64,000 nt of DNA from an uncultured Collinsella sp. (GCA_900542905.1 UQPF01000002.1:135172-199171), one strand, 5' to 3'; shown: positions 33,801 to 42,410, counted from the stretch's first letter. Notes: generated by a model not told the origin, from the letters alone. Translations and numbers: made by a program.

Positions 33801-34649
33801 ATGCCAAGTTGGAACATTCATATCGCTCAAACGGAGCGCTTGCTGGCACGTGCTAGCGTGCTTGCCGATAGCGTGCGCGACCGCAATGCCTTTTTGTTTG
33901 GCTGCGTGGTTCCGGATATCTTCGTGGGCTATATGGTCCCTGGCATCGCCGATCCCATTCCGTATCGCATTACGCACTTTGCAAAGCCCGAGCCTATCCC
34001 TAAGCCGCGCGAGCACGAGTTCTGGGATACCTATGTGGCGCCGCTGCTTAAAGGCGCACCCGCGGGCGAACCTGCTGAGGCTACCTCGATTGTCGAGGAA
34101 CGCGAGCGACTGAATCGCGTGCACTATCCCCAGCGCTACAGGGATGCCGAGCCGGTTGTCGGTCCCGGCGCCTGTGAGTTCTCGCTTGCGTCCGAAGATG
34201 TGGCGCAGTCGTTGCTCGATTTAACGCTGGGCGTCTGGTCGCATCTGGTGGCCGATACCGTATGGAATACGCGCGTGAATCAGTACCTGGAGGCGCACGG
34301 CGGCAAGCCGTGCGAGGAATTCCGCATTAAAAAGCAAGGTGACTTTGACTGGTTTGGTAAGACGCTCGGCATTGTTTCCATCCCGCGTGCGACCGATCGT
34401 CTGTATACTGCGGCGACGCGTTTTGGGCAGTATCCCATCCATAAGGAGTATGTGCTCAAGACCATCGGCGTTATGCACGAGATTGTGCGCGAAAACCCCG
34501 GTGAGCCCGATCATCCGCCATACCGCCTGCTAACTGAGGAGTTTTTCGATGCAACGTTTACCGAGGTCATCGAGCTGACCGAGGTGGGCTTTGCGACTCG
34601 CGTTGCCGCTTCTGACGTTCCCGCAGTCCCCCTGATCGCTAGCTGCTAG
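33801..34649 (+). CDS. Zinc-dependent phospholipase C-like protein
   Basis: The 282-residue protein begins MPSWNIHIAQTERLL and continues with NAFLFGCVVPDIF, a pattern like the start of zinc-dependent phospholipase C/S1-P1 nuclease-type proteins, in which N-terminal Trp and His-rich positions bind zinc. Further His/Asp positions occur in SHLVADTVWN and HKEYVL. There is no signal peptide, unlike secreted PLCs, so a cytosolic relative is more likely. Its stop overlaps the convergent gene's stop by 4 nt. Family call moderate; activity not shown. Confidence 0.65.
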   Translation: MPSWNIHIAQTERLLARASVLADSVRDRNAFLFGCVVPDIFVGYMVPGIADPIPYRITHFAKPEPIPKPREHEFWDTYVAPLLKGAPAGEPAEATSIVEERERLNRVHYPQRYRDAEPVVGPGACEFSLASEDVAQSLLDLTLGVWSHLVADTVWNTRVNQYLEAHGGKPCEEFRIKKQGDFDWFGKTLGIVSIPRATDRLYTAATRFGQYPIHKEYVLKTIGVMHEIVRENPGEPDHPPYRLLTEEFFDATFTEVIELTEVGFATRVAASDVPAVPLIASC

Positions 34650-35719
34650 CCGGCCGGCTTAACGGTGAACAGTTCATCCCAATTGACCAACAGCTCCCGC
34701 CGCAGGGCATCTTCGGCGGTACGCTCCTGATCGGTCTTTGGGATGTAGGGGAGTCCCGCCTTTTTATGAATGAGCTCGGCAATGCTATCAAAGCTCTTCT
34801 TGTCCTTGATCTGGTCGTAGGTAATTTGTATGACATCGTAGCCCATGCTGGTGAGCGCGGTGGTCCGCTCGGCATCGGAGAGGCTTGCGGCTTCGCCATC
34901 GTGGGCGGAACGGCCTTGGCATTCCAAGATGACGCCCATGCTGTCGGTGTTGCTCTCTATGAGGATATCGGCGTAGCAGCAGGTTTTGTCATACAGTGAG
35001 CGCGCGGCGTCGCTGAGTGGGATGCGCACGTTGTTTGCGATGTTGATGCCCATGCCGCCCTCGTTGCGGGGGAGCGAAACAAGCATGGAGGTCTGTACTT
35101 CGAAGGGCGAGGCGGTCTGCCCCGTCATGTGCTCGGCCGTCCAGCGCAGTTGTTTAACGCCGCGCAGGCCTGCAGCCTGCTTGGCGAACGCGGCGATATC
35201 CGCAGCGCTGAGGAGCGGTGGGCGCTTCCACAAGTTGGTGCCATTGCCGTTGACATCGTTAACTCGCTCCCAGCAGCAGTTGGGTGGAATGAGCTTAAGC
35301 GAAATAGCTTCATCAAGTTGTTGTTGCGTTCGCTCGCAGGGCTTAAACACTGCAAAGGAGCCGCACATCTCGTAGCAAGCCATGAGTAGCTGGTTGCGGG
35401 AGACCTGCGTAGCAAGGCTGAGCAGCGTGAACTCCGGTGAAGTGACATCAAACCCATGTTCAGTCTGCCTAAACGACCCAGGAGGCGGCTCTTGGGTCAG
35501 GAGGTGCGATTTAAACAGGCTTCGCGATCCGGATTGTGCCCGAGTGAATACAAGCCTGTGAAGCGGTGCGTGAAGCAGGTCTTTTACAACTGCATGACTT
35601 CCGAGGCTGCAACATCTGCGATCCATATTGCCAAGGCTAATGGCGGGGTAAAGGCCTAATACCTGCGGCGGGATACGGTAATAGTAAAAAGCGGATTGAC
35701 CACATAGCGTCAGGTCCAT
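34646..35719 (-). CDS. Hypothetical protein with Vsr/DUF559-like nuclease-type C-terminus
   Basis: The 357-residue protein starts MDLTLCGQSAFYYYRIPP; the ATG at 35719 follows CTGGAGGA on the minus strand. The middle (VTSPEFTLLSLATQVSRNQL) resembles proteins related to AbiEi-like regulators. The C-terminal part has E207 (SPFEVQTSML), D251 (YADILIES) and E266 (VILECQGRSAH), then LTSMGYDVIQITYDQI, the alpha-beta pattern of Vsr/DUF559 PD-(D/E)XK domains. It is the second such protein in the window, and again it lies next to a long inverted repeat. It stands alone. Catalysis is unproven. Confidence 0.7.
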   Translation of the reverse strand: MDLTLCGQSAFYYYRIPPQVLGLYPAISLGNMDRRCCSLGSHAVVKDLLHAPLHRLVFTRAQSGSRSLFKSHLLTQEPPPGSFRQTEHGFDVTSPEFTLLSLATQVSRNQLLMACYEMCGSFAVFKPCERTQQQLDEAISLKLIPPNCCWERVNDVNGNGTNLWKRPPLLSAADIAAFAKQAAGLRGVKQLRWTAEHMTGQTASPFEVQTSMLVSLPRNEGGMGINIANNVRIPLSDAARSLYDKTCCYADILIESNTDSMGVILECQGRSAHDGEAASLSDAERTTALTSMGYDVIQITYDQIKDKKSFDSIAELIHKKAGLPYIPKTDQERTAEDALRRELLVNWDELFTVKPAG

Positions 35720-35770
35720 GACGTCCTCCAGGTCGAAATGTGCTTTTGGACCGTGCGATGCCAGCGTCAA

Positions 35771-35898
35771 TTCGGAAGTATGCGGCAAAATCTGAACCCT
35801 GTGAGCAGACCTGGCTTTTGAGCCTAGTTTATCAGGCATTTTGTTGTGAAAAAACAGGGTGTGCTCGGAGGTCTCGGAATTTGCCGCATACTTCCGAA
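35771..35898. repeat. 19-nt perfect inverted repeat with 90-nt centre, upstream of the nuclease-like gene
   Basis: TTCGGAAGTATGCGGCAAA (35771-35789) and its exact complement (35880-35898) enclose 90 nt without an open frame. It begins 52 nt upstream of the nuclease-like gene's start. Arms plus spacer resemble a MITE-like or REP-like element. The remaining 35899-36077 shows nothing definite. Confidence 0.85.
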
Positions 35899-36077
35899 AA
35901 CGCGGTCGATCTGGCTCTTGCTAAAACGATTTAGCAGCGTCGGTTAAAGTGTGGTTTTGCCATCGGGCGAACACTTTTAGCGCCTGAGGCCTTATTTTTG
36001 GGCCTCGAAGGGCGGATTTCGCGCTTTTGGTAAAGAAATGAGTGCGTGTTTTGCCGTGTGCCGGCATTGGCACAGAA

Positions 36078-36112
36078 AAAGGGCCCGGAAGGCGAAGCCT
36101 TCCGGGCCCTTT
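36078..36112. terminator. Terminator of pyk
   Basis: AAAGGGCCCGGAAGG (36078-36092) and its complement (36098-36112) form a 15-bp stem with a 5-nt loop just beyond the pyk stop; flanking A and T runs allow both directions. Confidence 0.95.
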
Positions 36113-36140
36113 GCAATGCACGTGTGCTTGCAAGTGCGAT

Positions 36141-37601
36141 TTAGCGCACCTGAGCGACGTAAGCGACGTTGGTCGAGGAGACCTTGTCCTCGAGCTGGAC
36201 GCTCATGCGGGGATCGCCGGCGGTAGCGACGGTCAAATCGCCAGCCTCGACGTAGCCGAGCTCCTTAGCGGTCTCGATCGCCTTGACGATCGTGCCGTTG
36301 ACGGTGCCCTGGGTAATCTCGGCCTGGTGCGGGATAACGCCCCAGTACATGATCATCTGCTGGACGGCCCACTCGTGACGGGAGAACGCGCAGATCGGCA
36401 TGTTGGGACGGAAGTGCGAGATCAGACGAGCGGTACGACCGGTGGTCGTCGGCACGGTGATGCACTTGGCGCCAACGGTGGTGGCCATGTTCACAGCGGA
36501 CATACCCACAACGTTGTTGACAACGCGGGTGCCGTGAGCATCGGCCGGAACCTCGAGCGGAGCGTGGGCCGGGAGGTACTTCTCGGTCTCGAGAGCAATG
36601 CTGGCCTGCATCTTAACGGCCTCGACCGGGTACTTACCGGCAGCGGACTCGCCGGACAGCATAACGGCGTCGGTGCCGTCGTAGATGGCGTTAGCAACGT
36701 CGGCAACCTCGGCGCGCGTCGGGCGCGGGTTCTGCTGCATGGAGTCGAGCATCTGCGTAGCGGTGATAACGGGCTTGTAGGCCGCGTTGCACTTGGCGAT
36801 GATCTCCTTCTGGATGTGCGGAACGAGCTCGGGCTTGATCTCGATGCCCAGGTCGCCACGGGCGACCATGATGCCGTCGGAAGCCTCGAGGATCTCGTCG
36901 AAGTTCTCGACGCCTAGGGCGCACTCGATCTTCGGGAAGATCGTCACGTGCTCGCCACCGTTCTCGCGGCAAAGCTCGCGGATGCCGCGGACGGACTCGC
37001 CGTCACGGATGAAGGAAGCGGCGATGTAGTCGATGTTCTCGGTCAGGCCAAAGAGGATGTCCTGACGATCGCGCTCGGTGATGGCGGGCAGCGAGATGTT
37101 GACGTTGGGCATGTTGACGCCCTTGCGCTCGCCGATCAGGCCGTCGTTCTTAACGACGCAGGTCATGTCCTGGCCGCTGACGGACTCGACCTCGAGGGCA
37201 ACCAGGCCGTCATCGATCAGGATGAGGGAGCCCTTCTCGACCTCGGAAGGCAGAGCCAGGTAGTCGAGGGAGATGTGCTCAGCGGTGCCGTGGAAATCCT
37301 CGGACGTGGGCTGAGCGGTGACGACAATCTTGTCGCCGGTCTTGACGGCAACCTTCTTGCCGTCGACCAGAAGGCCGGTGCGGACCTCGGGGCCCTTGGT
37401 GTCGAGCAGGATGCCGACGGGCAGACCGAGCTCCTTGGAAATACGACGGACGCGCTCGATGCGACCGTGGTGCTCGTCGTAGGATCCGTGCGAGAAGTTA
37501 AAACGGGCGACGTTCATGCCCGCCTTGATCATCTCGCGGATGGTCTCGTCGCTATCGCAGGCGGGACCCATGGTGCATACAATCTTAGTGCGCTTGTACA
37601 T
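36141..37601 (-). CDS. pyk: Pyruvate kinase
   Basis: Pyruvate kinase makes pyruvate and ATP from phosphoenolpyruvate, the last glycolytic step. The 486-residue protein shows MYKRTKIVCTMGPAC, the substrate motif MNVARFNFSHGSYDEH, LDTKGPEVRTG, the catalytic lysine/metal region IFPKIECALGVENFDEIL and VARGDLGIEI, and ATQMLDSM. The C-terminal regulatory domain is of normal length; the extra PEP-utiliser-like domain found in some Bacilli is absent. GGAGGT precedes the ATG. Confidence 0.98.
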   Translation of the reverse strand: MYKRTKIVCTMGPACDSDETIREMIKAGMNVARFNFSHGSYDEHHGRIERVRRISKELGLPVGILLDTKGPEVRTGLLVDGKKVAVKTGDKIVVTAQPTSEDFHGTAEHISLDYLALPSEVEKGSLILIDDGLVALEVESVSGQDMTCVVKNDGLIGERKGVNMPNVNISLPAITERDRQDILFGLTENIDYIAASFIRDGESVRGIRELCRENGGEHVTIFPKIECALGVENFDEILEASDGIMVARGDLGIEIKPELVPHIQKEIIAKCNAAYKPVITATQMLDSMQQNPRPTRAEVADVANAIYDGTDAVMLSGESAAGKYPVEAVKMQASIALETEKYLPAHAPLEVPADAHGTRVVNNVVGMSAVNMATTVGAKCITVPTTTGRTARLISHFRPNMPICAFSRHEWAVQQMIMYWGVIPHQAEITQGTVNGTIVKAIETAKELGYVEAGDLTVATAGDPRMSVQLEDKVSSTNVAYVAQVR

Positions 37602-37934
37602 TCAGACCTCCATCTGACATCGTCTTGCGCTGATAGATAAACCATAAGAAATAAAACCGAGATGATTATAACGAAATGCCGACCGAATACCCCAAAAAAT
37701 CGACCGTATGCCGAAATGGAAGTTCATTTTTTGCGGGAAAAACGGTATATGAAAAATCTTTACCAACCACTCCAACCGCTGCTATCTGGGAGATATGTCA
37801 GTTTGGCGATGTGCCGAAGAAAAAACGTTTTACCAATGTTGAGCATCACACGGTCTGCACCGTTGCGTGCGGACCATATTTCCAAACCGATTGTTTTGGC
37901 TAGACGCGTCTCTTTGGGGTACCATAGCTCCACT

Positions 37935-38036
37935 ATCAACTGCCGCTCAGCACGGCAGCCTTGATGAGCCCTTGCCCTTCTCCTGGGAATTATGATCGGG
38001 CATCAATCTGCTGAGTGGCCCGAATCCCAGGAGGGG
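37935..38036 (+). promoter_or_regulatory. Structured leader of the P-type ATPase with sequestered ribosome site
   Basis: Hairpin 1 spans 37935-37965 (ATCAA-CTGCCG with CGGCAG-TTGAT). Hairpin 2 pairs CTCCTGGGA (37980-37988) with TCCCAGGAG (38025-38033) and inside it TCGGGC (37996-38001) with GCCCGA (38018-38023). The right arm contains the AGGAGGG ribosome site (38029-38035), 8 nt before the ATG, so folding would hide it. TTGGCT (37896) and TACCAT (37920) 18 nt apart are a possible promoter. The rest of 37602-37895 shows no gene. Confidence 0.55.
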
Positions 38037-38043
38037 ACTCTAT

Positions 38044-40725
38044 ATGCAAAAGGAATACCTGTCCGCCGCGGCGGAGGTGCTCAGCGACCAAGGTGTCGAT
38101 GAGAACCTCGGCCTGAGCAACGACGAGGCGTCTTCGCGCCTCGCCAAGACAGGCCCTAACAAGCTCGAGGAAGCCGAGAAGACGCCGCTGTGGAAGCGTT
38201 TCTTTGAGCAGATGGCCGACCCCATGGTCATCATGCTGATCGTTGCCGCCGTCATCAGTGCGCTCACGGGCATGGTCAAGGGCGAGCCCGACTTTGCCGA
38301 TGTTGCCATCATCATGTTCGTCGTTATCGTCAACTCGGTGCTGGGCGTGGTCCAGGAAGCCAAGAGCGAGGAGGCCCTCGAGGCCCTGCAGGAGATGAGT
38401 GCGGCGCAGTCCAAGGTGCTGCGCGACGGCAAGCTCGTGCACCTGCCGAGCGCCGAGCTCGTGCCCGGCGACGTGATCATGCTCGAGGCGGGCGACTCCG
38501 TCCCGGCCGACTGCCGCGTGCTCGAGAGCGCCACGATGAAGATCGAAGAGGCCGCGCTCACCGGCGAGTCCGTGCCGGTCGAGAAGCACGCCAACGTGAT
38601 CGAGCTTGCCGCGGGCACCGATGACGTGCCGCTCGGCGACCGCAAGAACATGTGCTACATGGGTTCCACCGTGGTATACGGCCGTGGCCGCGCCGTCGTG
38701 GTCGGCACCGGCATGAACACCGAGATGGGTAAGATCGCCGGCGCCCTGGCCGAGGCCAAGGAGGAGCTCACGCCGTTGCAGGTGAAGCTCGCCGAGCTCA
38801 GCCGCATCCTTACCATCATGGTGATCGTCATCTGCGTCGTGATCTTTGGCGTTGACATTCTCCGCCACGGCGTGGGCAACGTCCTTACCGACCCGACCGC
38901 CTTGCTCGATACCTTTATGGTCGCCGTCTCGCTCGCCGTTGCCGCCATCCCCGAGGGCCTGGTCGCCGTCGTGACCATCGTACTTTCGCTCGGCGTGACC
39001 AAGATGGCCAAGCGCCAGGCGATTATCCGTAAGCTTTCCGCCGTCGAGACTCTTGGCTGCACACAGACCATCTGCTCCGACAAGACCGGTACCCTCACCC
39101 AGAACAAGATGACCGTCGTCAAGCACGAGCTCGCTGCGCCCAAGGAGAAGTTCCTGGCAGGTATGGCGCTGTGCTCCGATGCTCAGTGGGACGAGGAGCT
39201 GGGCGAGGCCGTGGGCGAGCCGACCGAGTGCGCGCTCGTCAACGATGCCGGCAAGGCTGGTCTTACTGGCCTGACTGCCGAGCATCCGCGTGTGGGCGAG
39301 GCCCCGTTCGACTCGGGTCGTAAGATGATGTCCGTGGTCGTCGAGACCCTGGACGGCGAGTATGAGCAGTACACCAAGGGCGCGCCCGACGTGGTGATCG
39401 GCCTGTGCACCCACATCTACGAGGGCGATAAGGTCGTCCCGCTGACCGAGGAGCGTCGTGCCGAGCTCGTGGCCGCCAACAAGGCCATGGCCGACGAGGC
39501 CCTGCGCGTACTGGCGCTGGCAAGCCGCACCTACACCGAGGTCCCGGCCGACTGCAGCCCTGCTGCGCTCGAGCGCGACCTGGTCTTCTGCGGCCTGTCC
39601 GGCATGATCGACCCGGTCCGTCCCGAGGTGGCCGACGCTATCCGCGAGGCGCACGACGCCGGTATTCGCACCGTCATGATCACGGGCGACCACATCGACA
39701 CCGCCGTGGCCATCGCCAAGCAGCTGGGAATCGTCACCGATCGCAGCCAGGCCATCACCGGTGCCGACCTCGATCGTATGAGCGACGAGGAGCTCGACGC
39801 GCGCATCGAGGACTACGGCGTTTACGCCCGCGTCCAGCCCGAGCACAAGACCCGTATCGTCGAGGCCTGGAAGTCGCGCGACCAGATCGTGGCCATGACG
39901 GGCGACGGCGTCAACGACGCCCCGTCCATCAAGCGCGCCGACATTGGCGTTGGCATGGGCATCACCGGTACCGACGTCACCAAGAACGTTGCCGACATGG
40001 TGCTCGCCGACGATAACTTCGCCACCATCATCGGTGCCTGCGAAGAGGGCCGCCGCATCTACGACAACATCCGCAAGGTCATCCAGTTCCTGCTTTCGGC
40101 CAACCTTGCCGAGGTGTTCTCGGTGTTCATCGCCACGCTCATCGGCTTTACCATCTTCCAGCCGGTGCAGCTGCTGTGGGTGAACCTGGTTACCGACTGC
40201 TTCCCCGCGCTCGCGCTGGGCATGGAGGATGCCGAGGGCGACATCATGAAGCGCAAGCCGCGCAACGCCAAGGACGGTGTCTTTGCCGGACATATGGGTC
40301 TGGACTGTGTGGTCCAGGGCCTAATCATCACCGCGCTGGTGCTGGCGAGCTTCTTTGTGGGCGTGTACTTTGACATGGGCTACATCCACATCGCCGATAT
40401 GATCGCCGGCAATGCCGACGAGGAAGGCGTGATGATGGCGTTCATCACGCTCAACATGGTCGAGATCTTCCACTGCTTTAACATGCGCAGCCGTCGCACG
40501 TCGCTGTTCACCATGAAGAAGCAGAACAAGTGGCTGTGGGCTTCCGCCGCGCTGGCGCTGGTGCTGACGGTGATCGTAACCGTGCAGCCGACGCTTGCTG
40601 AGATGTTCTTTGGCCCCGTAACGCTTGAGCTCAAGGGCGTTGTCGCTGCCCTGGGCCTTGCCTTCCTGATTATTCCGCTGATGGAGATCTACAAGGCGAT
40701 CATGCGCGCGGTCGAGAAAGAGTAG
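38044..40725 (+). CDS. Calcium-type cation-transporting P-type ATPase (P2A)
   Basis: The 893-residue membrane pump has the SERCA/PacL-like layout: N-terminal cation-ATPase domain (LGLSNDEASSRLAKTGPNKL), actuator TGES loop (AALTGESVPV), IPEGL in helix 4 (AAIPEGLVAVVTI), the phosphorylated Asp in SDKTGTLTQNKMT (D346), hinge TGDGVNDAPSIKRADIG, and helix 6 NLVTDCFPALALGME, followed by four C-terminal helices. PEGL and N..TD in helices 4 and 6 are Ca2+ ligands of the family, so Ca2+ export is likely, Mn2+ possible. It has its own structured leader. Confidence 0.93.
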   Translation: MQKEYLSAAAEVLSDQGVDENLGLSNDEASSRLAKTGPNKLEEAEKTPLWKRFFEQMADPMVIMLIVAAVISALTGMVKGEPDFADVAIIMFVVIVNSVLGVVQEAKSEEALEALQEMSAAQSKVLRDGKLVHLPSAELVPGDVIMLEAGDSVPADCRVLESATMKIEEAALTGESVPVEKHANVIELAAGTDDVPLGDRKNMCYMGSTVVYGRGRAVVVGTGMNTEMGKIAGALAEAKEELTPLQVKLAELSRILTIMVIVICVVIFGVDILRHGVGNVLTDPTALLDTFMVAVSLAVAAIPEGLVAVVTIVLSLGVTKMAKRQAIIRKLSAVETLGCTQTICSDKTGTLTQNKMTVVKHELAAPKEKFLAGMALCSDAQWDEELGEAVGEPTECALVNDAGKAGLTGLTAEHPRVGEAPFDSGRKMMSVVVETLDGEYEQYTKGAPDVVIGLCTHIYEGDKVVPLTEERRAELVAANKAMADEALRVLALASRTYTEVPADCSPAALERDLVFCGLSGMIDPVRPEVADAIREAHDAGIRTVMITGDHIDTAVAIAKQLGIVTDRSQAITGADLDRMSDEELDARIEDYGVYARVQPEHKTRIVEAWKSRDQIVAMTGDGVNDAPSIKRADIGVGMGITGTDVTKNVADMVLADDNFATIIGACEEGRRIYDNIRKVIQFLLSANLAEVFSVFIATLIGFTIFQPVQLLWVNLVTDCFPALALGMEDAEGDIMKRKPRNAKDGVFAGHMGLDCVVQGLIITALVLASFFVGVYFDMGYIHIADMIAGNADEEGVMMAFITLNMVEIFHCFNMRSRRTSLFTMKKQNKWLWASAALALVLTVIVTVQPTLAEMFFGPVTLELKGVVAALGLAFLIIPLMEIYKAIMRAVEKE

Positions 40726-40741
40726 ATTAACCTGTCCGGGT

Positions 40742-40821
40742 CCGCCCCACGCCCTTTCTCCCTCACTGGTCCTCGCGCTTCGCGCTGCGGGATCGTTCGG
40801 GAGAAAGGGCTTCCGGGGCGG
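40742..40821 (+). terminator. Long hairpin after the P-type ATPase
   Basis: CCGCCCC-AC-GCCCTTTCTCCC (two helices, 40742-40748 and 40751-40762) pair with GGGAGAAAGGGC (40799-40810) and GGGGCGG (40815-40821) around an inner GCGCTTCGCGC hairpin. No T-run follows directly. Confidence 0.6.
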
Positions 40822-40918
40822 GCCCTGCGCTATCCTTGCTGGCTTCTCTCCCGTGCGGATGAAAAGGGCTGAAGGAAAGACGGTGAGCGGTCGAGCAATT
40901 GCTCGACCGCTCTTTTTT
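40818..40918 (+). repeat. Repeat unit 1: 62-nt conserved block plus terminator
   Basis: The conserved block (40818-40879) is followed by an intrinsic terminator made of a perfect 28-nt palindrome (GAGCGGTCGAGCAA 40885-40898 and its complement to 40912) plus six T. The block includes ATGAAAAGGGCTGA, which opens a 21-codon frame running through the hairpin, without a ribosome site. Confidence 0.8.
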
Positions 40919-40956
40919 GATTAAGGGATGTGCCCTTAGGAAACCCCTCCCGGCGG

Positions 40957-41058
40957 GCGGGCCCTGCGGTATCCTTGCTGGCTTTTCTCCCGTGCGGATG
41001 AAAAGGGCTGAGGGAAAGTATGTGAGCTGGTCGGGCTTTGCCCGGCCAGCTCTTTTTT
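40957..41058 (+). repeat. Repeat unit 2: 62-nt conserved block plus terminator
   Basis: Block 40957-41018 matches unit 1 at all but about three positions and is again followed by GTGAG and a terminator (GAGCTGGTCGGGC 41024-41036 with GCCCGGCCAGCTC 41040-41052, then six T). A partial third hairpin, TGCTCGACCGACTCTTTTT, follows. The hairpin sequences differ while the block is conserved, as expected for paired small transcripts or a duplicated 3' region. Confidence 0.8.
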
Positions 41059-41121
41059 AGAGCATTTGCTCGACCGACTCTTTTTGTGAACTGGATTGTA
41101 TGGGGTTGAATCGGCGACGCG

Positions 41122-41451
41122 TTAGGAGAAGCCGGGAACGTCGCTGAAGGGGATTTGAGGCATAAAGAGAACGATGACGGCCATAATTCCCCAGTAGATT
41201 TGCAGAGGTAGCGGAGCCGATATCAGGGCATTAAAGAAGGACAAACCCTTTTTGCTTCCATATAGCTGGACCGAGCTGAGAAGAGCAATTCCAAAAGAGA
41301 TGGCGCTCGGCCAGCATGCTTTGACAATGAGGCTAAGGAAATAGCATATTAATGTTATCGCTATGCACCCAATGCCCCAGAGCCACTTCTTGTTGAGGAA
41401 ATACTGGATGCCCCATACACCAATTACGGGGGCAATGATGACTGCCAACAT
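41122..41451 (-). CDS. Small membrane protein, third gene of exported-peptide operon
   Basis: The 109-residue protein has about four hydrophobic segments (VIIAPVIGVWGIQYFL; IGCIAITLICYFLSLIVKAC; ISFGIALLSSVQLY; YWGIMAVIVLFMPQI) and almost no loops. No family was recognised. It starts 9 nt after the preceding gene of a three-gene minus-strand operon, with TAGGA before the ATG. Base composition is lower in GC than the chromosome around it. In this position it could be an immunity-type protein for the exported peptide; that is inference. Confidence 0.7.
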   Translation of the reverse strand: MLAVIIAPVIGVWGIQYFLNKKWLWGIGCIAITLICYFLSLIVKACWPSAISFGIALLSSVQLYGSKKGLSFFNALISAPLPLQIYWGIMAVIVLFMPQIPFSDVPGFS

Positions 41452-41460
41452 AGCCGTATC

Positions 41461-41958
41461 CTAACTATTTATACAACGAATGTATTCTCCGGAGTTGGGG
41501 GGATAGACGCTGCAAGGTAGACGGTACGCGTTGCCTGCGGGTACGGGGTGTCCAAGGAGTTGCTTTGCTGCATACTCAGGCCAAGTACCTCCGGTTTTGC
41601 TTATGATCTTCTTAATCAGTCCGTCGATTACAAGCCCCGTTACATAGCCGATGAGTTCTTTTCCAATAAAAATGGCAATTTTGACGATCCATTCTTTAGC
41701 GCCGCGTGTGGCAGTTGCTAAATCATCCAAAGACAGGGTCTGGAATCGATCGATAATTTGGACATCTCCGTTTTCATCTAGTGCGTATGTCGTCCATCCT
41801 GTGCCGGACTCATTGACAGCTTCAATGTACTCTTCGGCAGAAGGGAACTCTACTTCAAGAGGTTGCGCCTTAGATTGCTTTGGTGAAATGGCAATTGAGC
41901 AAAGCGCAACTGCGCTTGCGATGAATGACTTACGGCTTACGGGAACGTTGCGTAGCAT
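41461..41958 (-). CDS. Exported protein with Tat-like leader and C-terminal cysteine pair
   Basis: The 165-residue protein begins MLRNVPVSRKSFIASAVAL, a Tat-like or Sec leader ending near SKA-QPLE (about residue 32). The mature part has an acidic region, GTGWTTYALDENGDVQIID, then a glycine-containing hydrophobic stretch (AKEWIVKIAIFIGKELIGYV, then TGLVIDGLIKKII) and a C-terminus with two cysteines 13 apart (LPCSVYPPNSGEYIRC). AGGAGG precedes the ATG. A thioredoxin-like gene lies 17 nt upstream, so a disulphide is likely. The layout recalls secreted bacteriocin-like peptides, but no family was recognised. Confidence 0.72.
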   Translation of the reverse strand: MLRNVPVSRKSFIASAVALCSIAISPKQSKAQPLEVEFPSAEEYIEAVNESGTGWTTYALDENGDVQIIDRFQTLSLDDLATATRGAKEWIVKIAIFIGKELIGYVTGLVIDGLIKKIISKTGGTWPEYAAKQLLGHPVPAGNAYRLPCSVYPPNSGEYIRCINS

Positions 41959-41975
41959 GTGTATCCTCCTGACAT

Positions 41976-42410
41976 TTAGCTTGACATTGCTGTGTTGTTC
42001 AGATTCAGCCTCCAATCCGTGAAACGCATTTCAAACGAATCAAGCGTGGAAAGGTCGAACTCGGACGCTATCTTTCCTTCAGAGATGGCAAAAATTGAAG
42101 GATAAAACTCGAATGACGGCAGAAGCGCCTTAAGTGTTTCCCTATCAACTTCCTTTTGGCTCTTAGGGACAACGAGGATCTCGATGTCGTTCTTGAGACT
42201 CGGCGAAAGCGAGCGCTCTGCCGCACGGAGTTCTTCACAGGCCGGGCAGCCCTCCAGCTCAATTTGCACGATAAAAGATTCGCCTTTGCTTAATTTCGAT
42301 CGAAATTCGGGCAATGAGATATTGATTGGATCGGAATTGGTTCGTACTGACGAGAAGAGGGCGAAAAGGGACAGCGATAAGATAAGGATAAGGACGGTTT
42401 GCTTTCTCAT
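41976..42410 (-). CDS. Membrane-anchored thioredoxin-like protein
   Basis: The 144-residue protein has an N-terminal signal anchor (MRKQTVLILILSLSLFALF) and a thioredoxin fold with the redox motif GCPACEE (CPAC) after the strand SFIVQIELE. The sequence then follows the family: KNDIEILVVPKS, PSFEFYPSIFAISEGKI. It resembles the small thiol-disulphide accessory proteins that help mature disulphide-containing secreted peptides. It heads the three-gene operon; GGAGG precedes the ATG. Confidence 0.85.
   Translation of the reverse strand: MRKQTVLILILSLSLFALFSSVRTNSDPINISLPEFRSKLSKGESFIVQIELEGCPACEELRAAERSLSPSLKNDIEILVVPKSQKEVDRETLKALLPSFEFYPSIFAISEGKIASEFDLSTLDSFEMRFTDWRLNLNNTAMSS

Noticed and set aside
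37900..38036. yybP-ykoY (Mn2+) riboswitch before the P-type ATPase
   Set aside because: The characteristic GGGGAGUAG and partner loop were not found by eye, so only a generic leader structure is claimed.
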